51,813 nucleotides of DNA from Prolixibacteraceae bacterium (GCA_028282705.1 JANQHI010000010.1:1-51813), one strand, 5' to 3'. Positions 1 through 9,375 are shown, numbered from the stretch's first letter. The notes: generated from the letters alone by a model not told the origin. Numbers and translations are program-made.

Positions 1-154
1 AAAGTTAAATTGAAAAACTACTAGCAACATCTTGATCCCATTGGATTTCAGCTAATTTTCCTTCCATAGCTTTGGCTATGCAAGAAAAATGGAGCTTCAT
101 CACTGATAATCAATATGTCACTCTCGAAATTCCCCTCTAACTTTAAACAACTTC
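1..154 (+). repeat. MITE-like dispersed element, copy 1 (left end cut by window)
   Basis: This is the first of three copies of a non-coding element also found at 23808-23974 and 47750-47913. Compared with the third copy it lacks the first 10 bases, which lie beyond the window edge. By eye it differs from copy 3 at about 8 of 154 positions. It contains the central hairpin CATAGC-TTTG-GCTATG and ends in the conserved right inverted repeat ...AACTTTAAACAACTTC. It lies about 130 bp upstream of tex. Its nature as a mobile miniature element is inferred from the inverted ends and copy number. Confidence 0.8.
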
Positions 155-254
155 TGTTTTAAACAAGCCTCAAAAATAATAATTTGCCATGGTATTCAAC
201 CAAAAAATAAACAAAAACAAGTTAGGTGCCAATCCTGTTGCCTTGTATTTTCTA

Positions 255-262
255 TACCTTTG
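255..262 (+). promoter_or_regulatory. Bacteroidota-type -7 box for tex
   Basis: TACCTTTG matches the Bacteroidota -7 consensus TAnnTTTG and lies 20 bases before the ATG at 283. No convincing TTG -33 element is found at the usual spacing. If transcription starts about 7 bases downstream, the leader is only ~15 nt, which argues against the in-frame upstream start at 226. Confidence 0.5.
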
Positions 263-282
263 TATTTCAAATTTTGAACATA

Positions 283-2418
283 ATGAATCCAAAAATTATA
301 CAATTAATTGCTGACAACCTTGGTGTTCAGCCTAATAGTGCGAACAATACCATTGAATTACTAACTGAAGGAGCTACTGTGCCTTTTATTTCAAGGTATA
401 GGAAAGAAAAGACAGGTAGCCTGGATGAAGTACAAATTTCAGCTATTAAAACCCAATATGAAAAGTTTGAAGAGCTTGAAAAACGTAAAATCACTATATT
501 AACAACTATTGAAGAACAGGGCAGCCTTACACCTGAATTAAAAGCAAGGGTTGAGAATTGTTATGATGCCACTGAGCTAGAGGATATTTACCTACCCTAC
601 AAACCAAAAAGGAAAACAAAAGCATCAGCAGCTAAGGAAAAAGGGCTGGAACCTTTGGCAAAAATCCTAATGAAACAATATGAACAGGATCCTGAAGGAA
701 GGGCATATTCATTTTTAAACCAAAAGGTTGAAAATGTAGAAGACGTACTAGCAGGGGCACGTGATATTATTGCTGAGTGGGTTTCAGAAAATGAAAGGGC
801 AAGGAATATAGTTAGAAGGTCTTTTGACCATACTGCTACAATTCGTTCAAAACTGGTCAAAGGAAAAGAGGAAGAGGGCATTAAATACCAGGATTATTTT
901 GACTGGGAAGAACCTTTAAAAAAATGCCCATCTCACAGGCTATTAGCCATCAGGCGTGGTGAAAAAGAAGGTATTTTGAGGGTTTCAATAACCCCTGATG
1001 AAGAGCAAGTGTTGGATAAGTTAGAGAATTATTTTGTAACAGGAAATAATGAAAGTTCACAAGAGGTTGCCCTAGCTGTAAAAGACAGCTACAAAAGGTT
1101 GCTACAACCTTCTATTGAAACTGAATATGCCAACCTGTCAAAAGAAAAAGCTGATACTGAGGCCATCCATGTTTTTGCAGAAAACCTGAAGCAACTATTG
1201 CTTGCAGCCCCATTGGGGCAAAAGAGGGTATTGGCTATTGACCCTGGTTTCAGGACAGGATGCAAAGTAGTGTGCCTAGACGAACAAGGAAACCTGCTCC
1301 ATAATGAAACCATCTACCCACACAAGCCTCAGGAAGAAAGGAAAATGGCTGCAAAAAAAATAACCTCAATGGTGAGTGCCTACCAAATTGAGGGTATTGC
1401 CATTGGGAATGGTACTGCCAGCCGCGAAACAGAATATTTCATAAAAAAGTTAAGGTTTGACAGGGAGCTTAGGGTTTACATGGTCAGTGAGGATGGTGCT
1501 TCTGTTTATTCAGCTTCAAGTATTGCAAGGGAAGAATTCCCCCAATATGATGTTACTGTGAGAGGGGCTGTATCTATTGGCAGGCGCTTGATGGACCCAC
1601 TGGCAGAACTGGTTAAAATTGACCCAAAAGCTATTGGTGTGGGGCAATACCAGCATGATGTAGACCAGAAAGAACTTAAAAAAAGTCTGGATTCTGTGGT
1701 TGAATCAAGTGTCAACAAAGTTGGGGTAAATGTAAATACAGCCAGCAAACATTTGCTTACCTATATTTCTGGATTAGGTCCACAATTGGCTCAAAACCTG
1801 GTTAGTTTCAGAAAAGAGAATGGAGCCTTTAATTCAAGAAATGAATTGAAGAATATCCCCAGGATGGGTGCCAAAGCATTTGAACAGGCTGCTGGCTTCC
1901 TTAGGATTGCTGATGCTGCAAACCCCCTTGACAATTCTGCTGTACACCCTGAATCATACCATATTGTTGAAAAAATTGCACAAGAACTGGGCTTGCAAAT
2001 CTCAGAATTGATTGCTAATGATGTAATCCTTGATTCAATTGACCTAAAAAAATATGCCACAGAAGAAGTGGGGTTGCCTACCCTTACTGATATTATCAAA
2101 GAATTGAAGAAACCAGGGCGTGACCCAAGGAAAGCCATCAAGGTATTTGAGTTTGCACAGGGTATTTATAAAATTGAGGACCTGGTTGTTGGTGATACCC
2201 TCCCAGGGATTGTAAATAACATTACCAAGTTTGGGGCATTTGTTGACCTGGGGATAAAAGAATCAGGGCTTATCCACATTTCAGAAATGGCTGACAGGTT
2301 CATTTCTGACCCAAATGAAATTGTAAAACTATACCAGCATGTGAAAGTTAAAATCCTTGAAGTTGATATTACCAGGAAAAGGATACAGCTATCCTTAAAG
2401 CAAGTACCTCAGGAATAA
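283..2418 (+). CDS. tex: Tex-type S1 RNA-binding transcription accessory protein
   Basis: Tex proteins are cytoplasmic nucleic-acid-binding factors linked to transcription. The 711-residue product has the full family layout: a helical N-terminal Tex domain, a YqgF/RNase H-like domain beginning near residue 315 (LAIDPGFRTG), helix-hairpin-helix repeats around 480-550 (VGVNVNTASKHLL, NIPRMGAKAFEQ) and a C-terminal S1 domain at about 635-705 (GIVNNITKFGAFVDLG, SGLIHISEMA). I chose the ATG at 283 because the following sequence (MNPKIIQLIADNLG) aligns with the usual Tex N-terminus and a -7 box lies between 255 and 262; an in-frame ATG at 226 would sit upstream of that promoter. The gene is single, with opposite-strand neighbours downstream. 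Family assignment is firm; the exact role in this organism is not shown by the sequence. Confidence 0.95.
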   Translation: MNPKIIQLIADNLGVQPNSANNTIELLTEGATVPFISRYRKEKTGSLDEVQISAIKTQYEKFEELEKRKITILTTIEEQGSLTPELKARVENCYDATELEDIYLPYKPKRKTKASAAKEKGLEPLAKILMKQYEQDPEGRAYSFLNQKVENVEDVLAGARDIIAEWVSENERARNIVRRSFDHTATIRSKLVKGKEEEGIKYQDYFDWEEPLKKCPSHRLLAIRRGEKEGILRVSITPDEEQVLDKLENYFVTGNNESSQEVALAVKDSYKRLLQPSIETEYANLSKEKADTEAIHVFAENLKQLLLAAPLGQKRVLAIDPGFRTGCKVVCLDEQGNLLHNETIYPHKPQEERKMAAKKITSMVSAYQIEGIAIGNGTASRETEYFIKKLRFDRELRVYMVSEDGASVYSASSIAREEFPQYDVTVRGAVSIGRRLMDPLAELVKIDPKAIGVGQYQHDVDQKELKKSLDSVVESSVNKVGVNVNTASKHLLTYISGLGPQLAQNLVSFRKENGAFNSRNELKNIPRMGAKAFEQAAGFLRIADAANPLDNSAVHPESYHIVEKIAQELGLQISELIANDVILDSIDLKKYATEEVGLPTLTDIIKELKKPGRDPRKAIKVFEFAQGIYKIEDLVVGDTLPGIVNNITKFGAFVDLGIKESGLIHISEMADRFISDPNEIVKLYQHVKVKILEVDITRKRIQLSLKQVPQE

Positions 2419-2450
2419 TTGGTTTGAGTTACAACTAAACTATCTCTTTA

Positions 2451-2657
2451 TTATCTTGGAGCTTCAGGGGTAATTGCCCACAATATCACATAAATCAGCA
2501 AGCCTGGAAACCCTGCCAGCAACAGAGAAAGTACCACATATAAAACGCGGATGATAGTGATATCATAATTAATAAACTCAGCAAAACCTGCCAGTACCCC
2601 TCCCAAAATCCTGTCATGTGAGCGATACATGCGTTTACGAAAACTTTGGTTGTTCAT
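2451..2657 (-). CDS. PspC-domain small membrane protein
   Basis: A 68-residue protein matching the PspC (phage shock protein C) domain: a basic N-terminus, the motif RILGGVLAGFAEFINYD, then a hydrophobic segment of about 25 residues (LLLAGFPGLLIYVILWAI) that should cross the inner membrane. PspC domains in Proteobacteria sense envelope stress, but stand-alone copies in Bacteroidota are uncharacterised, so no stress role can be claimed. It starts 8 bp after the stop of the acidic 85-residue gene upstream, so the two are probably co-transcribed. Its stop faces that of tex across about 30 bp. Confidence 0.85.
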   Translation of the reverse strand: MNNQSFRKRMYRSHDRILGGVLAGFAEFINYDITIIRVLYVVLSLLLAGFPGLLIYVILWAITPEAPR

Positions 2658-2665
2658 AATACAGT

Positions 2666-2923
2666 TTAATTTTGACCTATTTCCCTGTCATAAAGTTCAT
2701 CCTGGTTTTCAAACTCATCTTCCAGGAAAGTTTCAGCAAGCTCCAGGAGTTGTTCAATAAGGTCTTCATTTTGTGGATCATCATCCAGCCAATGGATTAC
2801 CTGGTTGCTCCAAAAGTCTTCTATATCACTCTCAACTATAAACCTGGGCTCTTCAGTATGCACCACAAAAATAGTATCAGGCGTTTCCTGTGAATTGTCA
2901 GCAAGTAAGAATTTAGGTAACAT
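2666..2923 (-). CDS. Conserved-looking small acidic protein of unknown function
   Basis: An 85-residue, strongly acidic protein with no signal peptide or membrane segment. The C-terminal half is predicted helical and rich in Glu/Asp (DLIEQLLELAETFLEDEF); the N-terminal part has a short beta-like stretch (DTIFVVHTEEPRFIVE). I do not recognise a named family. It is first in a probable two-gene unit with the PspC-type protein (8 bp spacing), and a good -7 box lies 23 bp upstream of its ATG, both supporting a real gene. A cytoplasmic partner of the PspC protein is possible, but this is inference from adjacency only. Confidence 0.7.
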   Translation of the reverse strand: MLPKFLLADNSQETPDTIFVVHTEEPRFIVESDIEDFWSNQVIHWLDDDPQNEDLIEQLLELAETFLEDEFENQDELYDREIGQN

Positions 2924-2945
2924 AGTTTGTAGTTTTTGTTTAAAG

Positions 2946-2953
2946 CAAATATA
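2946..2953 (-). promoter_or_regulatory. -7 box for the 85-residue/PspC gene pair
   Basis: Reading the minus strand, TATATTTG matches TAnnTTTG exactly and lies 22 bases upstream of the ATG at 2923. No clear TTG is found at the -33 position, so the promoter call rests on the -7 box and its location. Confidence 0.5.
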
Positions 2954-2977
2954 AAGAAAATCCTTAAAGTTGACTAT

Positions 2978-3161
2978 CCCCGTGGCAAGCCAAGGGGTAT
3001 TTTCGCCATCCCGATAATTATCGGGATTATTTCAGCTTGAAAGCTGAAAACCAGATTTTCATTATTTTACCCCTCTGTCAGTCATCCGACTGACATCTCC
3101 CCTATTTTTAGGGGAGAAAATAAAGAAACCTCGCGGCATCCCTATTAAATCGGAAACGAGG
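2978..3161. repeat. Run of five or six consecutive hairpins in an intergenic region
   Basis: In the 299-bp gap between the PBP gene and the acidic-protein gene, six inverted repeats follow each other: 2978-2997 (CCCC.TGGC/GCCA.GGGG), 3008-3027 (perfect 20-bp palindrome with ATCCCGATAA arms), 3030-3049 (TTTCAGCTT/AAGCTGAAA), 3076-3095 (TGTCAGTC/GACTGACA), 3096-3117 (TCTCCCCTA/TAGGGGAGA) and a weaker pair at 3129-3133/3157-3161 (CCTCG/CGAGG). None has a long T-tract like a normal terminator. The density is far above what the AT-rich background would give. It may be a degenerate composite repeat or a structured transcript end after the PBP gene. Confidence 0.75.
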
Positions 3162-3222
3162 AATTATTTGATTAACTTTTTAAAAACAGCATTGCTCTTT
3201 TAAATTACTTTAAAGAATTCTT

Positions 3223-5625
3223 TTACCTTTTCTCTTTTTTCCTGAAAATATCTTTGATCTTTTCCCACACTTTTTTCTCTTTCTTTTCCTTCTTTTCTGA
3301 TTGATGGGGTTGTTCTTTCTTATCTTTTTTGCCAAAAATTTTGCTGAAATCAAAAAAACGTTTCTCAACTTCCAATACTTCTTTATAGTGTGGGATATTT
3401 AAACTGGCCAGCATCTCATCTGAAGGTTTTTCAAATTCCAATAACTTCCAACCTGAAAATGATGGGTCTTTATAAAGTTTGTGGTAAAATTTCCCAACAA
3501 TGGGTAATGCCATGTAACCACCTTGTCCATAAGTAATTGTACGAAAATGCACAGCTGGGTCTTGAGCTCCAACCCAAACACCTGTAACCAGGTTTGGAGA
3601 CATGCCAATAAACCACCCATCTGATTGGTTTTGGGTAGTTCCTGTTTTTCCTGCAAAATCAGAATTAATGCCATAAATGGTTTTCATAATGCTGCCTGTA
3701 CCTGTTGTTACCACTGAGTTTAACATATGGGTTATAGCCCTGCAATTTTTAGTATCCAACACATTTTCCTGTTCCTGGATATTCTCAAATTCCTCCAAAA
3801 TGTTGCCTTCAGCATTAGAAATAGAAACCAGGTAATATGGTTTTACCTGGTGCCCCCCATTAGCAATGGCAGCATAAGCACACACCATCTCTTCTAATGA
3901 GATTGATGCAACCCCTAATGCCAGTGAAGGATATTTGGGCAAGCCTGATGTTATCCCAAGCTTTCTGGCTGTCCTTACAACATCATTGACCCCTGTTTCC
4001 ATTAGCACCTCAACAGCCACAGTATTAATTGATTCAGATAAAGCCCCTTCCATGGAATAATACCCCTCATAGTTATCGTGTGAGTTCTTGGGTGACCAAT
4101 CATCATAATCATCATAAATTTTCTTCTCATTGGCAAAATAGTGTGTTGGCTCAATACCATCCTCAAGTGCAGCCAAATACACAATGGGTTTAAATGTAGA
4201 CCCCACCTGCCTTTCTGAAGTGGTATGGTCATATTTAAAATAGCGGAAATCAATGCCTCCAATATAAGCTTTTACTTCTCCATAATCTGGGTCAATGGCT
4301 AGTAAACCAGTATTAAGGTATTTCAGGTAATGTTTTATTGAATCCAAAGGACTCAGGTTTTTCTTCTTTATTCCATCCCATGTAAAAATATGCACAGGCT
4401 TTTTTACTTTGAAAACCCTATCAATTTCCTCTTCTGGCATGCCTTTGGCAACCAATTTTTTGTAGTGGGCTGATCTTTTCATAGCCCTCATTACAACTCC
4501 CACATCCTTGCCCCATGGAGGCTGTCCTTTCCAGTGGTTATCAAAAACCCTTTGAAGCTGCTTCATATGCTCCCTAACACTTTGTTCAGCATACTTTTGC
4601 AATTTGTAGTTTACTGTGGTTTGTATCCTCAACCCATCTGTATACAAATTATAAGGTGTCCCATCAGGCTTATTGTGTTCCTCACACCATTTCACTAACC
4701 GTGGCCTTAGCTTCTCAACAAAATATGGGGCTGGTCCCCTGTTATAGCTGATGACCTGGTACCTTAACCCCAAAGGTTCAGCTTTATAAAAATCACCTTC
4801 AGCCTTGGTAATGTAGCTATATTTCACCATCTGGTTTATAACTACATTCCTTCTTTCAAGAGCTTTTTCAGGATGTGCCCTAGGGTTATAAGTTGAATTC
4901 GCCTTAAGCATACCAACCAATACTGCTGCCTCATTTACTTTTAATTGTAATGGTTTTTTACTAAAAAAACGTTCAGCAGCTGTTTCAACACCAAATGTAT
5001 TTTCAGCAAAAGGGACAGTATTTAAATAGAAAGTGAGAATTTCATCTTTTGAATAAATTTTCTCAAGCCTGTAAGCAATTATAGCCTCCCTGAGCTTATT
5101 TACTGGCAAAGTGAAAATGCTGAAATTCCTTCGTGGGTAAAGGTTCTTGGCAATTTGCTGGCTTAATGTGCTGCCTCCACCAGCCCTCCTGTTCTGCAAT
5201 AAAATTGATTTGAACAGAACCCTCAGCAATGCTTTTTCATCAATACCTTTATGCTCATAAAAACGCGCATCTTCAGTGGCTACCAGTGCATGTATTATAT
5301 TGGGTGAAATCTCATCAAAAGAAACATTGCTCCTGTTCTGGATATAATACCTCCCCAATAATTTCCCCTCTTCAGAAAAAACCTCAGATGCTACAGGATT
5401 GGTAATTTTTTGCAATTGCCCTTTTGAAGGTACCGGACCTGTTATACCTATGTAAACAATAAAGAAAAATAATGCTGATAACAGGATACAAACTATGCCT
5501 GCTTTAAATAAAAAAAACAATATTTTTTTTCCAATACTTTGTTTGGGTTGTTTCTTTTTGGTTTTCCTTTTAACAGGTTTCCTCCTGGTTCTCGCTGAAG
5601 GTTTTACTGGAGCCTTTTTTACCAT
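3223..5625 (-). CDS. Class A penicillin-binding protein (PBP1A type)
   Basis: A bifunctional peptidoglycan synthase with glycosyltransferase and transpeptidase activity at the inner membrane. From the ATG at 5625 it has 800 residues: a very basic cytoplasmic tail, one membrane anchor at about 35-58 (FLFKAGIVCILLSALFFFIVYI), the GT51 domain with catalytic Glu in EDARFYEHKGID (~118) and GGSTLSQQIAKNLY (~148), then the transpeptidase domain with serine motif STFK (~476), SxN motif SIN and KTGTT (~660). The C-terminus is an unusual Lys/Glu-rich tail (KKEKKEKKVWEKIKD). An in-frame start at 5673 would add 16 residues; the basic MVKKAPVK start looks more like the family. The gene is monocistronic, followed by a hairpin-rich gap. 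Confidence 0.93.
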   Translation of the reverse strand: MVKKAPVKPSARTRRKPVKRKTKKKQPKQSIGKKILFFLFKAGIVCILLSALFFFIVYIGITGPVPSKGQLQKITNPVASEVFSEEGKLLGRYYIQNRSNVSFDEISPNIIHALVATEDARFYEHKGIDEKALLRVLFKSILLQNRRAGGGSTLSQQIAKNLYPRRNFSIFTLPVNKLREAIIAYRLEKIYSKDEILTFYLNTVPFAENTFGVETAAERFFSKKPLQLKVNEAAVLVGMLKANSTYNPRAHPEKALERRNVVINQMVKYSYITKAEGDFYKAEPLGLRYQVISYNRGPAPYFVEKLRPRLVKWCEEHNKPDGTPYNLYTDGLRIQTTVNYKLQKYAEQSVREHMKQLQRVFDNHWKGQPPWGKDVGVVMRAMKRSAHYKKLVAKGMPEEEIDRVFKVKKPVHIFTWDGIKKKNLSPLDSIKHYLKYLNTGLLAIDPDYGEVKAYIGGIDFRYFKYDHTTSERQVGSTFKPIVYLAALEDGIEPTHYFANEKKIYDDYDDWSPKNSHDNYEGYYSMEGALSESINTVAVEVLMETGVNDVVRTARKLGITSGLPKYPSLALGVASISLEEMVCAYAAIANGGHQVKPYYLVSISNAEGNILEEFENIQEQENVLDTKNCRAITHMLNSVVTTGTGSIMKTIYGINSDFAGKTGTTQNQSDGWFIGMSPNLVTGVWVGAQDPAVHFRTITYGQGGYMALPIVGKFYHKLYKDPSFSGWKLLEFEKPSDEMLASLNIPHYKEVLEVEKRFFDFSKIFGKKDKKEQPHQSEKKEKKEKKVWEKIKDIFRKKEKR

Positions 5626-5788
5626 TATACTAAAATTTCTATCAAAACTAGGTGATTGGTTAAGCAGCCACAAATAGAATAACGAAATGAAAGGCTATTT
5701 TATGCACATTAACTTGTCAATATTTTCATGTGCAAACCATTTACAAATGAATTCATGAACAAAACAAAATTATGTAACTTGTGCAATA

Positions 5789-6667
5789 ATGAATTTTGAG
5801 GGCATGAAAGTAGCAATAACAGGTGCAGGAGGATATGTTGGTACAAAAATATCAAACAGGTTAACAGAGCTCGGCTTTGAGGTTGAGAAAGTGCCTCGTG
5901 GGCTACTTTATGGAGATGCCCATGTTTTGGCAAAGCAACTTTCAGGTACTGGCATTATCATCCATCTTGCAGGAGCTTCTATCCTGAAAAGATGGACAAA
6001 AAAATATAAAAAGGAAATCTATGAGAGCAGGGTAGTAACCACGAAAAATCTGGTAAAAGCAATCAATTATTTGGATGAAAACCAACAACCCAAGTTGTTT
6101 ATTTCAGCTTCAGCTATTGGCATTTACGAAAATGGCATAGTACATACTGAAGAGAGCAGAAGTTTTTCTGCCAGTTTTGTATCTGATTTAATTAAAAAAT
6201 GGGAATCAGCATCAGAGCCATTACCCCAAAAGACCAGGAGGGTAATTTTTAGGATTGGGTTGGTACTTGGGAGTGATTCAAAAACTATAGAGGATCTTCT
6301 TCCTACTTTCAAATTAGGGCTAGGGGGCACCATAGGAAGAGGGAAACAGGCATTTCCTTTTATACACATTGAAGACCTGTTGAAGGCTATTACCTGGGCA
6401 TTGCAAAATAGCAAAACAGTAGGTACTTATAATTTGGCAGCCCCAGAAAATATTTCCAATAAAGAATTCACAAGTCAATTGGCAACCAGGTTGAAACGCC
6501 CGGCAATTTGGACAATACCTAAGTTCTTTTTGTATATCCTTTTTGGGAAAGCATCAGTTTTGCTTACAGACAGCCCCCAGGTACTGCCACAAAGATTATT
6601 GCATGAAGGCTTTAAATTTAATTACCCTACTCTTTCAAAAAGTTTGGACGAAATATTAGGAAAGTAA
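5789..6667 (+). CDS. NAD(P)-dependent epimerase of the SDR39U1/YfcH family (TIGR01777 type)
   Basis: A 292-residue extended short-chain dehydrogenase fold protein. The dinucleotide-binding motif TGAGGYVG lies at about 11-18. Family marks include LAGASILKRWTKKYKKEI, the RIGLVLG strand, FPFIHIEDLLKAI and the typical C-terminal block from GTYNLAAPENISNKEF to RLLHEGFKFNYPTL. This family is widespread, but its substrate is not established, so only the fold and cofactor type are claimed. Two starts are possible, the ATG at 5789 or an in-frame ATG at 5804 (MKVAITG); both keep the Rossmann motif. It is divergent from the PBP gene and convergent with the next lipoprotein gene, with only 4 bp between the stops. 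Confidence 0.88.
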   Translation: MNFEGMKVAITGAGGYVGTKISNRLTELGFEVEKVPRGLLYGDAHVLAKQLSGTGIIIHLAGASILKRWTKKYKKEIYESRVVTTKNLVKAINYLDENQQPKLFISASAIGIYENGIVHTEESRSFSASFVSDLIKKWESASEPLPQKTRRVIFRIGLVLGSDSKTIEDLLPTFKLGLGGTIGRGKQAFPFIHIEDLLKAITWALQNSKTVGTYNLAAPENISNKEFTSQLATRLKRPAIWTIPKFFLYILFGKASVLLTDSPQVLPQRLLHEGFKFNYPTLSKSLDEILGK

Positions 6668-6671
6668 CCTG

Positions 6672-7403
6672 TTAATCCCAGTAACTATCCACAAATCGTG
6701 CTTCATTATCCTTGATCTCAAAAACCCAGTAGCGCCTTGAAATGCACCCTGCAGGGCAATCCCCCCTGCCAATACTAAAATAAATGGTAGCTTTTTGTTT
6801 ATTGCGTTCTATGGTTATGTTATCTCCATCAGTACACCCACCATTATTTTCGGCCATAATAACTGGGGTTAAATCCTGGAAAGCGTCAATTATAGGTAAT
6901 AAATTGTATGTTTCGCCAGTTGTAACTGAAAGCCATGGAAAATCAGGGTAACGATAAGATAACCTCACAGAATCAAGCCCATAGGTATTGATCAAATCAT
7001 CTAATGGCTGGCTCCCAATTGGGAATTCTTTGTTAACCAATTTGATAATTTCTGGAGCTTCAGTGTCAACTTTCATTACTATTGAATTTAAACTGAAACA
7101 ATAAAGTGTGTGAATATTATAATAATTGAAAACAGTATCAGTTTCTGGTGTTTCAAGCTCATAAACCATTTGTAACATGGCTAATAATTCATTGATTTCA
7201 CCTTCATCCAATACAGGGTCATTAAAATTAAAATGGCTTGGGTTTGCCTTTATTTCTTCAAAGTAAATGTGTTTGCAATCTAACAGGTAGTTGTCTTTAA
7301 TAAAAGATTCCACAATAATATCATCAAAATTAAGGAGGGAATCATTACAGCCTGCAAACATTAATAACAGGATGAGCCAAATGGTTTGCTTAATATGTCT
7401 CAT
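6672..7403 (-). CDS. Hypothetical lipoprotein with a Cys-rich C-terminal motif
   Basis: A 243-residue predicted lipoprotein. The N-terminus (MRHIKQTIWLILLLMFAGC) is a short hydrophobic signal with lipobox MFAGC, so Cys19 should be lipidated; the next residues (NDSLLNFDD) include no obvious inner-membrane retention signal that can be judged for this phylum. The C-terminal part has two paired-cysteine clusters, NNGGCTDG and GDCPAGCISRRYWVFEI, which look like a conserved module seen in other Bacteroidota hypotheticals. I do not recognise a characterised family. It ends 4 bp from the stop of the convergent epimerase gene and stands alone, just downstream of the pckA terminator region. Confidence 0.75.
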   Translation of the reverse strand: MRHIKQTIWLILLLMFAGCNDSLLNFDDIIVESFIKDNYLLDCKHIYFEEIKANPSHFNFNDPVLDEGEINELLAMLQMVYELETPETDTVFNYYNIHTLYCFSLNSIVMKVDTEAPEIIKLVNKEFPIGSQPLDDLINTYGLDSVRLSYRYPDFPWLSVTTGETYNLLPIIDAFQDLTPVIMAENNGGCTDGDNITIERNKQKATIYFSIGRGDCPAGCISRRYWVFEIKDNEARFVDSYWD

Positions 7404-7461
7404 AGCTATTTTTTATTTGACAGATTATCTTAAAACAAAATGGTTGCGTTTCAGTGGGCAT

Positions 7462-7494
7462 AAAAAAAACCTCGTCCCAAACAGGAACGAGGTT
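7462..7494 (-). terminator. Intrinsic terminator of pckA
   Basis: On the minus strand, an AACCTCGT/ACGAGGTT stem with an inner CC/GG pair is followed by a run of eight T. It lies about 24-55 bases after the pckA stop codon. Stem, loop and T-tract all fit rho-independent termination. Confidence 0.88.
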
Positions 7495-7517
7495 GTCAAT
7501 ATAATTGCTAAAATTAA

Positions 7518-9122
7518 TTAGTCAACTTGAGGACCAGCAGCAACCAATGCTTTACCTTCTTCGTTATCAGTATATTTAACGAAATTCTTCACAAAGCGGC
7601 TACCTAGGTCTTGAGCTTTTTCATTCCACTCAGCTACATCAGCATAAGTATCACGTGGGTCGAGAATATTAGTATCCACACCTTTCAATTCAGTCGGGAT
7701 TTCCAAGTTGAATACAGGAAGGTTTTTGGTTGGAGCATTCTCAATAGAACCATCAAGGATTGCATTTATGATACCACGAGTATCCTGGATAGAAATACGT
7801 TTTCCAGTTCCATTCCAACCAGTGTTTACTAGATAAGCTTCTGCTCCATGCTCTTCCATTTTCTTTACTAATTCCTCACCATATTTAGTTGGGTGTAATG
7901 AAAGGAAAGCAGCACCAAAACAAGCTGAGAAAGTTGGCTGAGGAGAAGTAACTCCACGCTCAGTACCAGCTAATTTTGCAGTAAATCCTGAAAGGAAGTG
8001 GTATTTAGTTTGGTCTGGAGTCAGTTTTGCAACTGGAGGAAGTACTCCAAATGCATCAGCACTCAAGAAAATAACTTTTTTTGCATGGCCAGCTTTTGAA
8101 ACAGGCTTCACAATATTTTCAATGTGGTGGATTGGGTAAGAAACACGAGTGTTTGCAGTTACTGATTTATCATCAAAATCAATCTTGCCATTTTCATCAA
8201 CAGTTACATTCTCAAGAAGGGCATCGCGCTTGATTGCTCCATAAATTTCGGGTTCTGCCTCTTTATCCAAGTTGATGGTTTTTGCATAACACCCACCTTC
8301 AAAGTTAAAGATACCATCATCATCCCAACCATGCTCATCATCACCAATTAACTGGCGGCTAGAATCAGTTGACAGGGTTGTTTTACCAGTACCTGAAAGG
8401 CCAAAGAAGATAGCAACATCACCTTCTTCGCCAACATTTGCAGAACAGTGCATTGAAGCCATACCTGCTTTTGGTAAGTAGTAGTTCATCATGGCAAACA
8501 TACCTTTTTTCATCTCACCACCATACCAGCTACCACCAATAACCTGCATTTTTTCCCTTAAGTTGAATACAGTATAAACTTCTGAGTTCATACCAAATTC
8601 TTGCCAACGCTCATTTTTAGTTTTAGAAGCGTTCATCACTACAAAATCTGGCTCTCCATAAGTTTCCAGTTCTTCAGCACTTGGGCGTAAGAACATGTTT
8701 GTTACAAAGTGTGCTTGCCATGCAACTTGCATAATAAAACGAACTTTCAAACGGCTGTTTTCATTGGCTCCTAAGAAAGTGTCAACAACAAACAAACGGC
8801 TGTTTGACAATTGTTTTGTTGTAATTCCTTTTAAATGTGACCAAGCTTCTTCTGAAACTTTTTTATTGTCGTTTGGTGATTCAGGAGTAGTCCACCAAAT
8901 ATCTGATGATTCTTCGTTTTCAACAACGAATTTATCCTTAGGAGAACGACCTGTAAAAATACCAGTCATTACATTAACTGCATCCAATTCTGTTAATTGG
9001 CCTTTTTCAAAACCTTCTAATGAGGGATTCATTTCCTCTTCAAATAACTGCTCGTAAGATGGGTTATGTACGATCTCTTGTACACCAGTGATCCCATACT
9101 TTGATAAATCAATGTTTTTCAT
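7518..9122 (-). CDS. pckA: Phosphoenolpyruvate carboxykinase (ATP)
   Basis: Converts oxaloacetate and ATP to phosphoenolpyruvate, ADP and CO2, the entry step of gluconeogenesis; in anaerobes the reverse direction can fix CO2. The 534-residue length is normal. Visible motifs are the substrate-binding [10 protein letters not shown] (~54), the kinase-1a P-loop [11 protein letters not shown] (~240), the kinase-2 region LIGDDEHGW (~262) and the conserved [15 protein letters not shown] block. The P-loop form identifies the ATP-dependent rather than the GTP-dependent enzyme. It is transcribed alone: a -7 box at 9161-9168 and an intrinsic terminator bracket it. pyk, acting at the same metabolic node, lies 2 kb beyond the start on the opposite strand. 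Confidence 0.97.
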   Translation of the reverse strand: MKNIDLSKYGITGVQEIVHNPSYEQLFEEEMNPSLEGFEKGQLTELDAVNVMTGIFTGRSPKDKFVVENEESSDIWWTTPESPNDNKKVSEEAWSHLKGITTKQLSNSRLFVVDTFLGANENSRLKVRFIMQVAWQAHFVTNMFLRPSAEELETYGEPDFVVMNASKTKNERWQEFGMNSEVYTVFNLREKMQVIGGSWYGGEMKKGMFAMMNYYLPKAGMASMHCSANVGEEGDVAIFFGLSGTGKTTLSTDSSRQLIGDDEHGWDDDGIFNFEGGCYAKTINLDKEAEPEIYGAIKRDALLENVTVDENGKIDFDDKSVTANTRVSYPIHHIENIVKPVSKAGHAKKVIFLSADAFGVLPPVAKLTPDQTKYHFLSGFTAKLAGTERGVTSPQPTFSACFGAAFLSLHPTKYGEELVKKMEEHGAEAYLVNTGWNGTGKRISIQDTRGIINAILDGSIENAPTKNLPVFNLEIPTELKGVDTNILDPRDTYADVAEWNEKAQDLGSRFVKNFVKYTDNEEGKALVAAGPQVD

Positions 9123-9160
9123 AACTGACTAATAATTAGCTTTTTAATTGCGACATATTT

Positions 9161-9168
9161 CAAATCTA
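9161..9168 (-). promoter_or_regulatory. -7 box for pckA
   Basis: The minus strand reads TAGATTTG, an exact TAnnTTTG match, 38 bases upstream of the pckA ATG. The rest of the 253-bp gap up to xerD is AT-rich with no other recognisable feature. Confidence 0.5.
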
Positions 9169-9375
9169 CTCACGCACAAAAATAATTTATTTTTCTAGTT
9201 TGTTAACCTTAACTTACCTATTAAGGTTTAATTTTAGTACAATTAAACATTCTCTTAACACATCAGTACAATTTATAATGTTTTCTTATTTTATCTTTAC
9301 TAAAGTCCATAAAAAAAAATGTTGCAACTTATACAAGCTTACAACATTCACATTATGTAAATATTTAACTAGTTC

